A DNA stretch of 41,822 nt from Streptomyces atriruber (GCF_001418325.1 NZ_LIPN01000221.1:1-41822), one strand, 5' to 3'; positions 17,714-27,438 are shown, counted from the stretch's first letter. Notes: generated from the letters alone by a model not told the origin. Made by a program: numbers and translations.

Positions 17714-17753
17714 AGGCTTGGGGTGGGGTGTGAACGTATGGTGAGATCCTCTG

Positions 17754-19022
17754 ATGCGTTCCCCCCACCGCATGGCCACGCGTCCTTCGAACGAAGATCC
17801 GATCGATCAGCACGACGATCAGCGGAACGACACCGCTCAGCTGCCGGTCTCCTCGTACAGCAATCCGTACGACGAACTCGCCGCGCTCGCGCCGAACCCG
17901 CTGGAGGAGTTCCTCCACGAGGACAAGGACGAGGCGGCCGAGGCGGAGAAGCCCTGGGTGCCGCCGAACCACCGGCGCGGCAGCCGTCGCCGGAACCGCT
18001 TCGCGGGTCTGCCGCTCGCCGCGAAGGCCCTGGTGGCCGTCCTGGTCGCCGCCGCGTTCCTCGCGCTAGGCGACCGCTGGGCGCTGCTCTACGCCGAGCA
18101 CGAGGCCGCGGACAAGCTCAAGGACCAGATGAACCTGAGCGCGGCGCCCGAGGTCGACATCGAAGGGTTCCCCTTCCTCACCCAGGTCTTCGACAAGCGC
18201 GTCGACAAGGTGAAGGTCACCGTCCCCGACGTCGCGGCCGACCGGATCTCGCTCGCCAAGGTCTCCGCGACCGCCACGAACGTCACGATCGACGGCGACG
18301 GGCCCACCTCGATCACGGGCGCCAGCATCGGCGAGATGAACGGCGAGGTCCTGCTCTCCTTCGAGGACCTCAACCGTGAACTGGGCGCCTCCCAGGTCAC
18401 GTTCACCGGCCACGGCCGCGACCAGGTCCTCGCGCGCGGCACGCTGCCCGTCGCGGGACACGACCTGAAGGTCCGCGCCGACGCCCGCATCCAGCGCAAC
18501 GGCGACCGCGGCATCTCCACCGACATCGGCGGCATGAGCCTGCAGCTCGGCGACCTGGCGACGTACCGTCCGGGCACCCGCGACAAGGAGGGCCTGCACC
18601 TGTCGCAGAAGTCCGCCGACCGCGTCGCCGACGAGACCTCGAAGGCGAAGGCGCTGCTGTCCGTCCCGGCGATCGTCGAGCGGCTCGGCGTCCCGCGGGA
18701 CGTGGTCAGCGGGGCCCTGGAGAGCGACGCCAAGCTCAACGAGCTCACCGGCTCCCCGCGCTTCGTGAACGACGTCATGGGCCTCAACCTCATCGACGTC
18801 GCGATGGGCCACCCCGAGCTCCTCAAGAAGCTCGGCCTCGATCCCGCCCTCCTGAACGGCCTCTCCCAGCTCACCCGCCCCGTCCTCGCCGACCGCCTCA
18901 CCCTCGCCTTCCAGCTGCCGAAGCTGCCGGGGGCCGGGACGGTGTCGCTGCAGGACGTGACGGTGGAGAAGGAGGGCATCCGGGTGCGGATCACCGGCTC
19001 CGGGATCGGGATCGGCCGCTAG
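17754..19022 (+). CDS. DUF2993 (LmeA-like) membrane-anchored protein, long form
   Basis: This 422-residue protein has an acidic cytoplasmic N-terminus of about 80 residues, a basic patch (RRGSRRRNR) and one membrane helix (about residues 87-106). A long extracytoplasmic DUF2993 domain of beta character follows, with the family start motif VDIEGFPFLTQVFDKRVDKVKV. Mycobacterial LmeA of this family binds phosphoinositide and works in cell-envelope lipoglycan assembly; whether that role holds here is an inference. A shorter paralogue is at 27439. Start ATG at 17754 (another ATG at 17772). Confidence 0.85.
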   Translation: MRSPHRMATRPSNEDPIDQHDDQRNDTAQLPVSSYSNPYDELAALAPNPLEEFLHEDKDEAAEAEKPWVPPNHRRGSRRRNRFAGLPLAAKALVAVLVAAAFLALGDRWALLYAEHEAADKLKDQMNLSAAPEVDIEGFPFLTQVFDKRVDKVKVTVPDVAADRISLAKVSATATNVTIDGDGPTSITGASIGEMNGEVLLSFEDLNRELGASQVTFTGHGRDQVLARGTLPVAGHDLKVRADARIQRNGDRGISTDIGGMSLQLGDLATYRPGTRDKEGLHLSQKSADRVADETSKAKALLSVPAIVERLGVPRDVVSGALESDAKLNELTGSPRFVNDVMGLNLIDVAMGHPELLKKLGLDPALLNGLSQLTRPVLADRLTLAFQLPKLPGAGTVSLQDVTVEKEGIRVRITGSGIGIGR

Positions 19023-19046
19023 GCGCCGGCCACTGGTCGCCGGCCG

Positions 19047-20510
19047 CTAGTACGACGCGCCGGCCTCCGGCAACGGGGTCTCCGGGGGCGGTGTGGCCGC
19101 CCCCGGCAGCCGCATCTCCGCCACCGTGCCGCCGCCCTCCGCCGCCTCCAGCGTCACTTCGCCGCCCGCCTGGCGGACCGTTCGGGCCACGATCGACAGG
19201 CCCAGGCCCGAGCCGGGCAGTGCGCGGGCGGAGGGGGAGCGCCAGAAGCGGTTGAAGACGTGGGGGAGTTCGTCGGCGGGGATGCCGGGTCCGTGGTCGC
19301 GGACCGTGAGGCGGCCGCGGTCGAGGGTGACCTCCACCGTGCCGCGCGGCGGGCTGAACTTCACCGCGTTGTCGAGGATGTTGACGATGGCCCGCTCCAG
19401 GGCGGGCGGCTCCGCGCGGACGTACCAGGGGGCGAGTTCCGCGGTGATCTTCAGCTCGGGGCCGCGCAGCCGGGCCCGGTCGATCGCGGTCCTGGCGAGG
19501 TCGTGCAGGGCGACCACCTGGATCTTGCCGCCGCCGTCCCCGTCCCCGGCACCGGGACCCGCGTCGGGGCGGGAGAGCTCCTGGAGGTCGCCGATGAGCA
19601 CGGCCAGTTCGGTCATCTGGGCGGTGACCGACGCGAGGAGCGCCTTGCGGTCGTCGGGCGGGATCGCCCGGCCCGTCTCCTCGCTGCGGGCGAGCAGCTC
19701 GATGTTCGTGCGCAGGGAGGTGAGCGGGGTGCGGAGCTCGTGGCCCGCGTCGGCGATCAGCTGCTGCTGGAGGTCGCGGGACGAGGCGAGCGAGGCGGTC
19801 ATGGAGTTGAAGGACTCCGACAGCCGGGCGATCTCGTCGTCGCCCTCGACGGGGATCCGGAGGTTCAGGTCCTCGGTGCGGGCGACGTGTTCGACGGCGT
19901 CGGTGAGCTGGTCCACGGGCCTGAGCCCGGTCCGGGCCACCCAGAGCCCGGCGGCCCCCGCCCCGAGGACGCCGATTCCGGCGACGACGATGAGGACGAG
20001 GACGAGGTTGTTGAGGGTGTCGTCGACCTCGCTGAGGGGGCGGGCCACGGAGATCGCGAGGCCGGGGCGGCCGTCCAGCGGGTAGGTCAGGACGCGGTAC
20101 TCGTCGCCGTTGGACGCGGTGGCGTTGTGGTACGCGTGCCCGGTCCCGGTCCGGGCGACCTCGGTGTCGTCCGAAGTGACCTTGAGGGACCGCTTGCCGA
20201 TGATGACGCAGTGCCCACCGCTCGCGTCGATGGCCTGAACGGTCTCCTTGAAGATGTCGGGGTTGTCGGCGTCACCCCTGATGATCGTGCGCAGGCACTG
20301 TCCGCTCGCGTCGACGCGCTCGGAGACCCAAGCGGGCTGCACCTTGGCGTCGTTCAGAGCGTCGTCCAACGAACTGATCAGCACGTTCCGTACGACGAAC
20401 CAGCACGCCAGCGCGCTCGCGGCCACCGCGAACGCGACGGCGACCGTGACCAGCAACGCCAGCCGCGAGCGCAGCGGAAGCGCACGGAAGCGCCGCAGCA
20501 CCCTGTTCAC
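19047..20510 (-). CDS. Sensor histidine kinase, MprB/CseC-like
   Basis: The 487-residue kinase has two membrane helices (about residues 17-40 and 172-195). They flank an extracytoplasmic sensor domain of about 130 residues with two Cys. HAMP follows, then the H-box [17 protein letters not shown]-box [12 protein letters not shown]1 DHGPGIP and G2 GSGLGLSI, all intact. The GTG start at 20510 overlaps the regulator stop by 4 nt. Its neighbour is a trypsin-like membrane protease, as in the mycobacterial MprAB-PepD envelope-stress system, so an envelope signal is likely by inference. Confidence 0.93.
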   Translation of the reverse strand: MNRVLRRFRALPLRSRLALLVTVAVAFAVAASALACWFVVRNVLISSLDDALNDAKVQPAWVSERVDASGQCLRTIIRGDADNPDIFKETVQAIDASGGHCVIIGKRSLKVTSDDTEVARTGTGHAYHNATASNGDEYRVLTYPLDGRPGLAISVARPLSEVDDTLNNLVLVLIVVAGIGVLGAGAAGLWVARTGLRPVDQLTDAVEHVARTEDLNLRIPVEGDDEIARLSESFNSMTASLASSRDLQQQLIADAGHELRTPLTSLRTNIELLARSEETGRAIPPDDRKALLASVTAQMTELAVLIGDLQELSRPDAGPGAGDGDGGGKIQVVALHDLARTAIDRARLRGPELKITAELAPWYVRAEPPALERAIVNILDNAVKFSPPRGTVEVTLDRGRLTVRDHGPGIPADELPHVFNRFWRSPSARALPGSGLGLSIVARTVRQAGGEVTLEAAEGGGTVAEMRLPGAATPPPETPLPEAGASY

Positions 20511-21244
20511 TCGCCGCCCCGCAGCACGTACCCCACGCCCCGCACCGTGTGCACGAGGCGCGGCTCGCCGCCCGCCTCCGTCTTGCGGCGCAGGTACATG
20601 ACGTACACGTCGAGGGAGTTGGACGTCGGTTCGAAGTCGAAGCCCCAGACCGCCTTGAGGATCTGCTCGCGGGTCAGGACCTGGCGCGGATGTGCGAGGA
20701 ACATCTCCAGGAGGGTGAACTCCGTACGGGTCAGCTCCACGGTCCGCGTGCCCCGCGTGACCTCGCGCGTCGCCAGGTCCATCCGCAGGTCGGCGAAGGC
20801 GAGGGTGTCGCCCTCCGCGGCCTGCCCGGCCCCCGGCGCGTACGAACTGCGGCGCAGCAGCGCGCGGATGCGGGCGAAGAGCTCGTCCAGCTCGAAGGGC
20901 TTGACCAGGTAGTCGTCGGCGCCCGCGTCGAGTCCCGTGACGCGGTCGCCGACGGTGTCGCGCGCGGTCAGCATCAGGATCGGGGTGGTCGATCCCGTGG
21001 CGCGGAGCCTGCGCGCGGCGGTGAGGCCGTCCATGCGGGGCATCTGGATGTCCAGGACGACCAGGTCGGGGCGGTACGCCGCCGCCTTCTCCAGCGCGTC
21101 CGCGCCGTCGACCGCGACCTCCGTGCCGTACCCCTCGAAGGCGAGGCTGCGCTGCAGCGCCTCCCGCACGGCGGGTTCGTCGTCCACGATCAGGATGCGC
21201 AGCTGCTCGCGGTCACCGGTGCGGTCGCCTTCGGCGGGGCTCAT
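20507..21244 (-). CDS. OmpR-family response regulator, MprA-like
   Basis: The 245-residue regulator has a receiver domain with acidic pocket DDE (21-23), phospho-acceptor Asp65 ([13 protein letters not shown]), Thr in LMLTARD and Lys in YLVKPFE. A C-terminal winged helix follows ([31 protein letters not shown]). It is translationally coupled to the kinase. Eleven-bp direct repeats upstream of the protease gene (22550-22582) are candidate binding sites for it. Confidence 0.94.
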   Translation of the reverse strand: MSPAEGDRTGDREQLRILIVDDEPAVREALQRSLAFEGYGTEVAVDGADALEKAAAYRPDLVVLDIQMPRMDGLTAARRLRATGSTTPILMLTARDTVGDRVTGLDAGADDYLVKPFELDELFARIRALLRRSSYAPGAGQAAEGDTLAFADLRMDLATREVTRGTRTVELTRTEFTLLEMFLAHPRQVLTREQILKAVWGFDFEPTSNSLDVYVMYLRRKTEAGGEPRLVHTVRGVGYVLRGGE

Positions 21245-21289
21245 GGGCTTCGGACTTCCTCGGGTCAGGGGGCGGAACGGGGGCCGGTA

Positions 21290-21469
21290 TCAGCCTCGCA
21301 CGCGGGGGCGGTCGGTGCGGCCCGGCCGGACGGCGTGGACGTCCCGCGCCACGGCGAGCGGCAGGTCGAGCCCGGCCGGATCGGTGGCGGGGCGGCCCCA
21401 GCCGACGGTGAGGGCGAGCGCGTGCCGGGCGCGGTTGACGGTGACGGAGGTGAGGGTGCTGCCGGACAT
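21290..21469 (-). CDS. Conserved-looking 59-aa protein in the protease/two-component operon
   Basis: The ATG at 21469 is preceded by an excellent AGGAGG with 6-nt spacing. The frame runs 59 codons to TGA at 21290. The product begins MSGSTLTSVTVNRARHALAL and has an Arg/Pro-rich tail. It has no signal peptide or membrane helix and no recognised domain. It sits 28 nt after the protease gene and 45 nt before the response regulator, so it is probably co-transcribed with both. A small regulator or adaptor of this stress system is possible but unsupported. Confidence 0.65.
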   Translation of the reverse strand: MSGSTLTSVTVNRARHALALTVGWGRPATDPAGLDLPLAVARDVHAVRPGRTDRPRVRG

Positions 21470-21497
21470 GGCGGCCTCCTGGGGGTCGTACGAAAGG

Positions 21498-22532
21498 TCA
21501 GGTCTTCGAGCCCGAGCGGAGCTTGCCGAGGTCGTCCTTGACCGCGTCGACCGGTATGGCGAAGCCGAGGCCGATGCTGCCGGAGGCGGTCTGTTCGGAG
21601 CCCTGGTCGGACGAACCGGGCGAGTACATCGCCGAGTTGATGCCGATGATGTTGCCGTTCATGTCGATGAGGGCGCCGCCGGAGTTGCCGGGGTTGAGCG
21701 AGGCGTCGGTCTGCAGCGCCTTGTACGTGGTCTTCGACGAGCCGGTGTCGCCGTTGAACTGCCGCCCGTCGAACTCGAACGGCCAGCCGCCCTCGGGGTT
21801 CTGCGGCTGCTGCTGCCCGTCGCCGGTGGCGACCGTGACGTCGCGGTCGAGCGCGGAGATGATGCCGCTGGTGACGGTGCCGGTGAGGCCCTCGGGGGAG
21901 CCGATGGCGACGACCTCGTCGCCGACCTTGACGTTGTCGGAGTTGCCGAGGGTGGCGGGCTTGAGCCCGGAGGCGTCCTTCAGCTGGATGAGCGCGAGGT
22001 CCTTCTTGCTGTCGGTGCCGACGACCTCGGCGTCGTACGTCTTGCCGTCGTTCGTCCGGACCTTGATCGCCGTGGCACCGGCGATGACGTGGTTGTTGGT
22101 GACGATCTCGCCGTCGCTCCTGGTGATGACGCCGGAGCCGGTCGACTTGCCCTCGGCGGTGCTCGCGCTGATCTCGACGATGCTGGGGCTGACCGCCTCG
22201 GCGACTCCGGCGACGGTGCCCTTCTTGCTCGTCGGTACGACGTCGGTGCTGGTGGCGGAGGAGCCGCCGTCCTTGCCGGTCAGCGTCTGCACGGCGTACG
22301 CGGTGCCGCCGCCGACCGCTGCCGCCGCTATGGCGACGGCGGCGAGCAGGGCCACGGGGCCCTTCGCGCGGCGTCGCCTGGCGGGGGCGGGTTCCTGAGG
22401 TGCTTCCGGCGCGTGGGCGGGCGGAGGCGGAAACGCGCCCTGCGCGTAGGCGCCCTGCGTACCGCCGGGCGGCACAGGCGCTGACGACTGCTGCTGGTGG
22501 TACTCGCCGCTGTGGCGGAAGGTCTCGGTCAT
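21498..22532 (-). CDS. Membrane-anchored trypsin-like serine protease (HtrA/DegP type without PDZ)
   Basis: The 344-residue protein has a Pro/Gln/Ala-rich cytoplasmic N-terminus, a basic stop (ARRRRAK) and one membrane helix (about residues 59-80). An external protease domain follows. The catalytic triad is visible: His in TNNHVIAG, Asp in SKKDLALIQL and Ser in NPGNSGGALID. The protein ends soon after the protease fold, so the PDZ domain usual in HtrA is missing. It begins a likely operon with a 59-aa protein, a response regulator and a kinase. A CAGTCT hexamer ends 7 nt before the ATG, suggesting a leaderless message. It probably cuts envelope proteins under stress. Confidence 0.92.
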   Translation of the reverse strand: MTETFRHSGEYHQQQSSAPVPPGGTQGAYAQGAFPPPPAHAPEAPQEPAPARRRRAKGPVALLAAVAIAAAAVGGGTAYAVQTLTGKDGGSSATSTDVVPTSKKGTVAGVAEAVSPSIVEISASTAEGKSTGSGVITRSDGEIVTNNHVIAGATAIKVRTNDGKTYDAEVVGTDSKKDLALIQLKDASGLKPATLGNSDNVKVGDEVVAIGSPEGLTGTVTSGIISALDRDVTVATGDGQQQPQNPEGGWPFEFDGRQFNGDTGSSKTTYKALQTDASLNPGNSGGALIDMNGNIIGINSAMYSPGSSDQGSEQTASGSIGLGFAIPVDAVKDDLGKLRSGSKT

Positions 22533-22549
22533 GACTATGAGACTGTCCG

Positions 22550-22582
22550 GCGTACATGAGAGCTGTCTGAGTACGTCCTGAG
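22550..22582 (-). promoter_or_regulatory. Three 11-bp direct repeats upstream of the protease operon
   Basis: On the minus strand three consecutive 11-bp units begin CTCAGG, CTCAGA and CTCATG. They end 17 bp before the protease ATG and just upstream of its likely -10. Tandem repeats with a helical-turn period are typical of OmpR-family regulators. The response regulator at 20507 is the obvious candidate to bind here and autoactivate the operon. Confidence 0.6.
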
Positions 22583-22666
22583 AAGCCCGGCAGAAGTGCG
22601 TATGCCCGATATAAAGGCCTCGGGCGGCCAGGGCCAGCTGCTACGGCCAGCCGCTACGGGCAGGTG

Positions 22667-23689
22667 TTACGCGCAGCCGCAGGACTGCCGCACCACCAGC
22701 CGGGACGGGAACAGCTTCAGCCGCTCCCGACGCGACCCGGCGACCCGCAGGCCGTCGTCCAGGACCAGGTCCACCGCCGCGCGGGCCATCGCGGGCCGGT
22801 CGGAGGCCACCGTCGTCAGCGGCGGGTCCGTGAGCCCCGCCTCCTTGACGTCGTCGAAGCCGGCCACGGCGAGCTCCCCCGGCACGTCGATGCGCAGCTC
22901 GCGTGCCGCCCGCAGGATGCCGATCGCCTGGTCGTCCGTGGAGCAGAAGATCGCGGTGGGCCGGTCGGGGCGGGCGAGGAGCTCCAGGCCCACCTGATAG
23001 GCGTCGTAGCGGTTGTACGGGGCTTCGAAGAGCCGCCCCTCCACCGACCGCCCGGCCTCCCGCATCGCGCGCCGCCAGCCCTCGACGTGGTCGGAGACGG
23101 GGTCGCCGACGGTCGGGGTCTCGGCGGTGCCGCCGACACAGGCGACGTACTCGTGGCCGTGCTCCAGGAGGTGCCGGGTGGCGAGCTGCGCGCCGCCCAC
23201 GTCGTCCGTGACGACCGCGACGTCGTCGATGGCCTCGGGCCGCTCGTGGAGCAGCACCACGCGGGCGTCCCACGCGTCGATCTCGGCGGCGGCCTGGTCG
23301 GTCAGGCCGTGGCTGACGAGGATGAGGCCGGAGACCCGCATGCCGAGGAAGGCGCGGAGGTAGTGCGTCTCGCGCTCCTCCACGTAGTCGGAGTTCCCGA
23401 CCAGGACCATCTTTCCGCGCTCGGACGCCGCCTGTTCCACGGCGTGCGTCATCTCCGCGAAGAACGGCTGGCGCGCGTCCGGCACGATCATGCCTATGAG
23501 GTCCGTGCGCCGCGAGGCCATGGCCTGGGCAACACGGTCGGGCCGGTAGCCCAGCTCTTTGATCGCGGCGAGTACCCGCTCGCGCGTGGCCGGGGCGACC
23601 GGCCTGGGTCCGTTGTTGATGACGTAACTGACGACCGCGGTCGAAGTACCCGCAAGTCTTGCCACGTCATCCCGAGTCACCTTGGCCAC
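22667..23689 (-). CDS. LacI family transcriptional regulator
   Basis: The 340-residue regulator has an N-terminal LacI helix-turn-helix ([23 protein letters not shown]) with hinge helix. A periplasmic-binding-protein-like effector domain follows ([17 protein letters not shown] ... [14 protein letters not shown]). It ends with VVRQSCGCA, a Cys-containing tail often seen in LacI proteins. The effector is probably a sugar, but no sugar genes are adjacent, so its target is elsewhere. The GTG at 23689 is 23 nt after glnR on the same strand; the two may share a transcript. Confidence 0.93.
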   Translation of the reverse strand: MAKVTRDDVARLAGTSTAVVSYVINNGPRPVAPATRERVLAAIKELGYRPDRVAQAMASRRTDLIGMIVPDARQPFFAEMTHAVEQAASERGKMVLVGNSDYVEERETHYLRAFLGMRVSGLILVSHGLTDQAAAEIDAWDARVVLLHERPEAIDDVAVVTDDVGGAQLATRHLLEHGHEYVACVGGTAETPTVGDPVSDHVEGWRRAMREAGRSVEGRLFEAPYNRYDAYQVGLELLARPDRPTAIFCSTDDQAIGILRAARELRIDVPGELAVAGFDDVKEAGLTDPPLTTVASDRPAMARAAVDLVLDDGLRVAGSRRERLKLFPSRLVVRQSCGCA

Positions 23690-23712
23690 GCGCGGAGTCT
23701 ACGCGGATGGAA

Positions 23713-24519
23713 CTACCGCTGGGCAGGGCGTACGGCAGCTTCCTTCGGAGCGGACACTTCCTTGGGAGCGGCCGCCGGGCCCCTGCCGTTCTCCTGGGCC
23801 CGCGGGGTGGCCGCCTTCGCCTTCTCGCCGTCGGCGGCGCGCTCCACCTTCTCCGGCGTGACGAAGCGGTAGCCGACGTTGCGGACGGTGCCGATGAGCG
23901 ACTCGTGCTCGACGCCGAGCTTCGCCCGCAGCCGCCGCACGTGCACGTCGACCGTGCGCGTGCCGCCGAAGTAGTCGTAGCCCCACACCTCCTGGAGCAG
24001 CTGGGCGCGCGTGAAGACCCGCCCCGGGTGCTGCGCCAGATACTTGAGCAGCTCGAACTCCTTGAAGGTCAGGTCCAGGACCCGGCCCTTCAGCTTCGCG
24101 CTGTACGTCGCCTCGTCCACGGAGAGATCGCCGTTGCGGATCTCCATGGGGGAGTCGTCGCAGGTGATCTGCTGGCGGCCCATCGCGAGCCGCAGCCGCG
24201 CCTCGACCTCGGCGGGGCCCGCCGTGTCGAGGAGTACGTCGTCGATGCCCCAGTCCGCGGTGACGGCCGCGAGGCCGCCCTCCGTCACCACGAGGACCAG
24301 CGGACAGCCGGGGCCCGTGGAGCGCAGCAGCTGGCAGAGGCTGCGGACCTGGGGGAGGTCGCGGCGGCCGTCGATCAGGATGACGTCGGCACCCGGGGTG
24401 TCGACGAGAGCGGGCCCCTCCGCCGGGGCGACGCGCACGTTGTGAAGGAGCAGGCCGAGAGCGGGGAGCACCTCCGTCGACGGCTGGAGGGCATTGGTCA
24501 GGAGCAGCAGAGAACTCAC
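23713..24519 (-). CDS. glnR: Global nitrogen regulator GlnR
   Basis: This 268-residue OmpR-type regulator has an atypical receiver domain lacking the usual acidic triad. Instead it has [20 protein letters not shown], as in GlnR, which is not controlled by classical phosphorylation. The C-terminal winged helix is intact ([34 protein letters not shown]). An Ala/Lys/Pro-rich tail follows. It controls glutamine synthetase, ammonium and nitrate uptake genes elsewhere. The GTG at 24519 has AGGTGG upstream; the frame extends to 24816, but that part is not GlnR-like. Confidence 0.93.
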   Translation of the reverse strand: MSSLLLLTNALQPSTEVLPALGLLLHNVRVAPAEGPALVDTPGADVILIDGRRDLPQVRSLCQLLRSTGPGCPLVLVVTEGGLAAVTADWGIDDVLLDTAGPAEVEARLRLAMGRQQITCDDSPMEIRNGDLSVDEATYSAKLKGRVLDLTFKEFELLKYLAQHPGRVFTRAQLLQEVWGYDYFGGTRTVDVHVRRLRAKLGVEHESLIGTVRNVGYRFVTPEKVERAADGEKAKAATPRAQENGRGPAAAPKEVSAPKEAAVRPAQR

Positions 24520-24608
24520 TGCCGACCACCTGCCCGGGTCGTCCGACTGTCGTGCACGTTTCGCTCGCCCATAACGTCTGGTTCCTCCTCGGTCCCTGCG
24601 GAGGGGGT

Positions 24609-24635
24609 CCCCCCTGCTCATTTGGAGCTTGGGGG
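24609..24635. other. Hairpin in the glnR upstream region
   Basis: CCCCCCTGCTC, a 5-nt loop and GAGCTTGGGGG can pair with a small internal bulge. The left strand can alternatively pair with GGGGG at 24603-24607. The element lies about 90 bp upstream of glnR. From memory, similar hairpins recur between Streptomyces genes, so it may be a dispersed repeat rather than a specific switch. The rest of the 244-bp glnR/hydrolase gap shows no gene. Confidence 0.4.
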
Positions 24636-24763
24636 CGTTTACGGCACTGCTTCGTACTGCGTTCTGCCGTGTTCTCCTAAGGGCCCGCGCCCGGGGCCCC
24701 GGAAAGCACGAAAGGACCCGGGGGCTGCGCTGCCCGGATCCTCTGCCCAGCAGAATAGCCCAC

Positions 24764-25609
24764 ATGAACCCCGGTCCGGCAGGTCGAGAGGCGCGATCTT
24801 CTGTGCCTCCGCTCACTCGCGGTCAGCGCCGCGTTCAGCAGAGCGCCACGCTCCGTACACATGACGGAGTGGCGATCGAGGCCGCGTACGACCCCGGGCC
24901 CGACCCCGCGGGAGAGCTCGCGATCGTCGTCGCGCACGGCTTTTCGGGCGACTTGTCGCGTCCGCACGTGCGTCGCATCGCGGGCGTCTTCGCCCAGCGT
25001 GCGGCCGTGATCACTTTCTCCTTCCGGGGGCACGGCGGCTCCGGCGGGCACTCCACGGTGGGTGACCGCGAGGTGCTCGACCTGGCGGCGGCGGTGGAGT
25101 GGGCGCGGTCCCTCGGGCACACGCGCGTGGTGACCGTGGGTTTCTCGATGGGCGGCTCGGTCGTCCTCCGTCACGCCGCGTTGCACAGGGGGCGCACGGA
25201 AGCGCGGACCGACGCGGTGGCCGCGGTGAGTGCCCCCGCGCGGTGGTTCTACCGGGGGACGGCGCCGATGCGGCGGCTGCACTGGGTGGTCACACGGCCC
25301 GTGGGGCGCGCGGTCGGCCGGTTCGGGCTGCGGACGCGAATCCACCCGCACGAGTGGGACCCCGTCCCCCTTTCACCGGTCGAGTCCGTCCCCCTCATCG
25401 CTCCGACGCCGCTGCTCATCGTCCACGGCGACCGTGATCCGTACTTTCCGCTAGACCATCCCCGGATGCTCGCCGCGGCCGCCGACGGCGGGGCCGAGCT
25501 GTGGCTGGAAGCGGGCATGGGACACGCGGAGCACGCGGCGACGGACGGGCTCGTCGGGCGGATCGCCTCGTGGGCCACGGCATCATGGACGTCGGCAACC
25601 GCCGACTGA
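24764..25609 (+). CDS. Alpha/beta hydrolase
   Basis: The 281-residue cytoplasmic protein has the alpha/beta hydrolase order. The oxyanion strand is VVAHGFSGD, the nucleophile elbow is VGFSMGGS (Ser in GFSMGG), the acid strand is [13 protein letters not shown], and the catalytic His is in GMGHAEHA. It may be an esterase or lipase-type enzyme; the substrate is unknown. The ATG at 24764 lies 7 nt after CAGAAT, so the message may be leaderless; longer upstream frames look non-coding. Divergent from glnR. The MoaD-like gene follows after 34 nt. Confidence 0.88.
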   Translation: MNPGPAGREARSSVPPLTRGQRRVQQSATLRTHDGVAIEAAYDPGPDPAGELAIVVAHGFSGDLSRPHVRRIAGVFAQRAAVITFSFRGHGGSGGHSTVGDREVLDLAAAVEWARSLGHTRVVTVGFSMGGSVVLRHAALHRGRTEARTDAVAAVSAPARWFYRGTAPMRRLHWVVTRPVGRAVGRFGLRTRIHPHEWDPVPLSPVESVPLIAPTPLLIVHGDRDPYFPLDHPRMLAAAADGGAELWLEAGMGHAEHAATDGLVGRIASWATASWTSATAD

Positions 25610-25643
25610 TCGGCAACCGCCGACTGAAAGGAAGGGGAGTCGC

Positions 25644-25901
25644 ATGGTGAACGGCACCATTCGTTACTGGGCCGCTGCCAAGGCGGCCGCGGGCGTCGCC
25701 GAGGAGCCGTACGAGGCGGCGGCGACGCTCGCCGACGCGCTGGACGCCGCCCGCGAGCGGCATCCCGGCGAACTCGTCCGGGTCCTGCAGCGCTGCTCCT
25801 TCCTGGTCGACGGAGCCCCCGTCGGAACCCGCAGGCATGAGACCGTACGGCTGGCCGAGGGCGGCACGGTCGAGGTGCTCCCGCCGTTCGCAGGAGGATG
25901 A
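25644..25901 (+). CDS. MoaD/ThiS-like small sulfur-carrier protein
   Basis: The 85-residue beta-grasp protein ends in FAGG. The terminal Gly-Gly is the part that becomes adenylated and thiocarboxylated in MoaD and ThiS. The order (IRYWAAAKAAAG, LADALDAARERHP, SFLVDGAPV, VEVLPPFAGG) matches MoaD, the small subunit of molybdopterin synthase. No moaE or other cofactor gene is adjacent, so the pathway is not proven. AAGGAAGGGGAG precedes the ATG. Its TGA overlaps an ATG (25898) of the next frame. Confidence 0.88.
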   Translation: MVNGTIRYWAAAKAAAGVAEEPYEAAATLADALDAARERHPGELVRVLQRCSFLVDGAPVGTRRHETVRLAEGGTVEVLPPFAGG

Positions 25902-25906
25902 GCGCC

Positions 25907-27301
25907 ATGTCCAACCAGCCCTACGAGGGGTACGAGGGGTACGACGGGTACGAGCCGTATCCGCGGCAGCAACAGCAGCCGTACCCGGATCAGCAGCCGT
26001 ACCCGGACCAGCAGGCCCACCCCGGGCAGCAGCCGTATCCGGACCAGCAGCAGTACTACGCGCAGCAGCAGTACGGCCAGGGCCAGGACCAGTACGGCCA
26101 GGCTCAGGGTCAGTACGGCCAGGCTCAGGGCCAGTACGGCCAGGGCCAGTACGGCCAGGACCAGTACGGCCAGGACCAGTACGGCCACGGCCAGGATCAG
26201 TACGGCCAGCCGTACGCCCAGCCCCAGCAGCCCGCCCAGCCCCAGCAGTACTACGCCGCGCCCCAGCAGCAGTACGGCCAGGAGCAGCACACCCAGCAGT
26301 GGGCGGGCCAGACCTGGGAGACGCAGGCGGGGCAGCCCGCCGCCGCGGTGGACATGACGGCGACGGCCTATCTGCCGCCGCAGGGCGCCGCCCCCGCACC
26401 CATGCCGGGAGCAGTCATGCCGGAAGCGGCAATGTCGGAAGCAGCCACGCCGGAGGAGCCCGGCGCGGCGGCGGAGCCGGAGCCCGGATCCGCCGCCGGG
26501 GACGCGTCCTCGTACGGTCCCGCCACCACCACCGGCAACCCCCGCGTCACCGACGCCCAGCGGGCCCGCGCCGAGGGGCGCTCGCCGATCATCGAGCCGG
26601 GGATGCAGCCCGCCGCGCTGACCGCCCTGCTCGGGCTGCTGCTGGCCGCGGGCGCGGCCGTCGGGCAGTACGCACTGCTCGTCCCGCTCGTGCTCCTGCA
26701 GGCCGTGACCGCCGCGGGATGGTTCCGGCTCAACGGCATGTGGCCCGCGCGGCAGGGCATCGCGCTCGCCTTCCTCGGCGGTGTCGTCGCGGACGTGGCG
26801 CTGCTGGCCGTCGGCAAGGAGAACGCGCCCGCCGCCATCCTCGGCACCCTGGGCGTGTGGGTGCTGCTCGTCCTCGTGCTGCAACTGCGCAGCCACGCGG
26901 GTGCCGACGAGCGGATGTACGGGCTGATGGCCACCGTCGCCTCGGCCGCGCTCGCGATCGTCGCTGCCGGGCACCTCGCGGCCGCGTCCGACGCCGTGAC
27001 AGTGGGCGGCATCGCCGTCGCCGTCGCGATCCTCGCCCGCGCGCTGCCGCTGCCCACCCCCGCCTCCGTGGTCGTCGCGCTGCTCGCGGCCGCCGGAGCG
27101 GGGATCGCGGTCGGCGGGACGACGGACTACGGCAGCGAGGGGGCGCTGCTCGCCCTCGGCGCCGGGGTCTGCGCGCTGATCGGGCACCGCGCCGCCAGCT
27201 ACGACTACCCGTCCCGCTTCGTGCACATGACGGCGGGCGTCGCGCTGCCGCTGGCGGCCGCCGCCCCGGCCGTCTACGTGCTCGGCCGCGCCCTCGGCTG
27301 A
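25907..27301 (+). CDS. Polytopic membrane protein with Gln/Tyr/Gly repeat N-terminus
   Basis: The 464-residue protein has two parts. Residues 1 to about 150 are of low complexity, rich in Gln, Tyr, Gly and Pro, with YEGYEGY and many QYGQ units. Residues from about 225 to the end form eight or nine hydrophobic helices. No transporter or enzyme motif was recognised. I prefer the ATG at 25907, 9 nt after AGGAGG; an ATG at 25898 overlaps the MoaD stop but sits on the ribosome site. It is probably co-transcribed with the MoaD-like gene. The prion-like cytoplasmic segment suggests self-association or protein scaffolding, by inference. Confidence 0.8.
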   Translation: MSNQPYEGYEGYDGYEPYPRQQQQPYPDQQPYPDQQAHPGQQPYPDQQQYYAQQQYGQGQDQYGQAQGQYGQAQGQYGQGQYGQDQYGQDQYGHGQDQYGQPYAQPQQPAQPQQYYAAPQQQYGQEQHTQQWAGQTWETQAGQPAAAVDMTATAYLPPQGAAPAPMPGAVMPEAAMSEAATPEEPGAAAEPEPGSAAGDASSYGPATTTGNPRVTDAQRARAEGRSPIIEPGMQPAALTALLGLLLAAGAAVGQYALLVPLVLLQAVTAAGWFRLNGMWPARQGIALAFLGGVVADVALLAVGKENAPAAILGTLGVWVLLVLVLQLRSHAGADERMYGLMATVASAALAIVAAGHLAAASDAVTVGGIAVAVAILARALPLPTPASVVVALLAAAGAGIAVGGTTDYGSEGALLALGAGVCALIGHRAASYDYPSRFVHMTAGVALPLAAAAPAVYVLGRALG

Positions 27302-27342
27302 CCACGCGTCCGACCGGCCACGGCTGATCGTCACAGCTGATC

Positions 27343-27381
27343 GACAGGTCCCCCGCCGGGCTCTCCGGCCGGGGACCTGTC
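27343..27381. terminator. Terminator after the repeat-rich membrane protein
   Basis: An 11-bp outer stem (GACAGGTCCCC / GGGGACCTGTC) encloses an inner GCCGG/CCGGC stem. CTTTAGG follows. It lies 41 bp after the stop and before the next gene's promoter. Confidence 0.8.
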
Positions 27382-27438
27382 CTTTAGGCTCGCGGAAACG
27401 ACACATCACTCGGGGGACCAGGTGGGGGAACACCGGAC

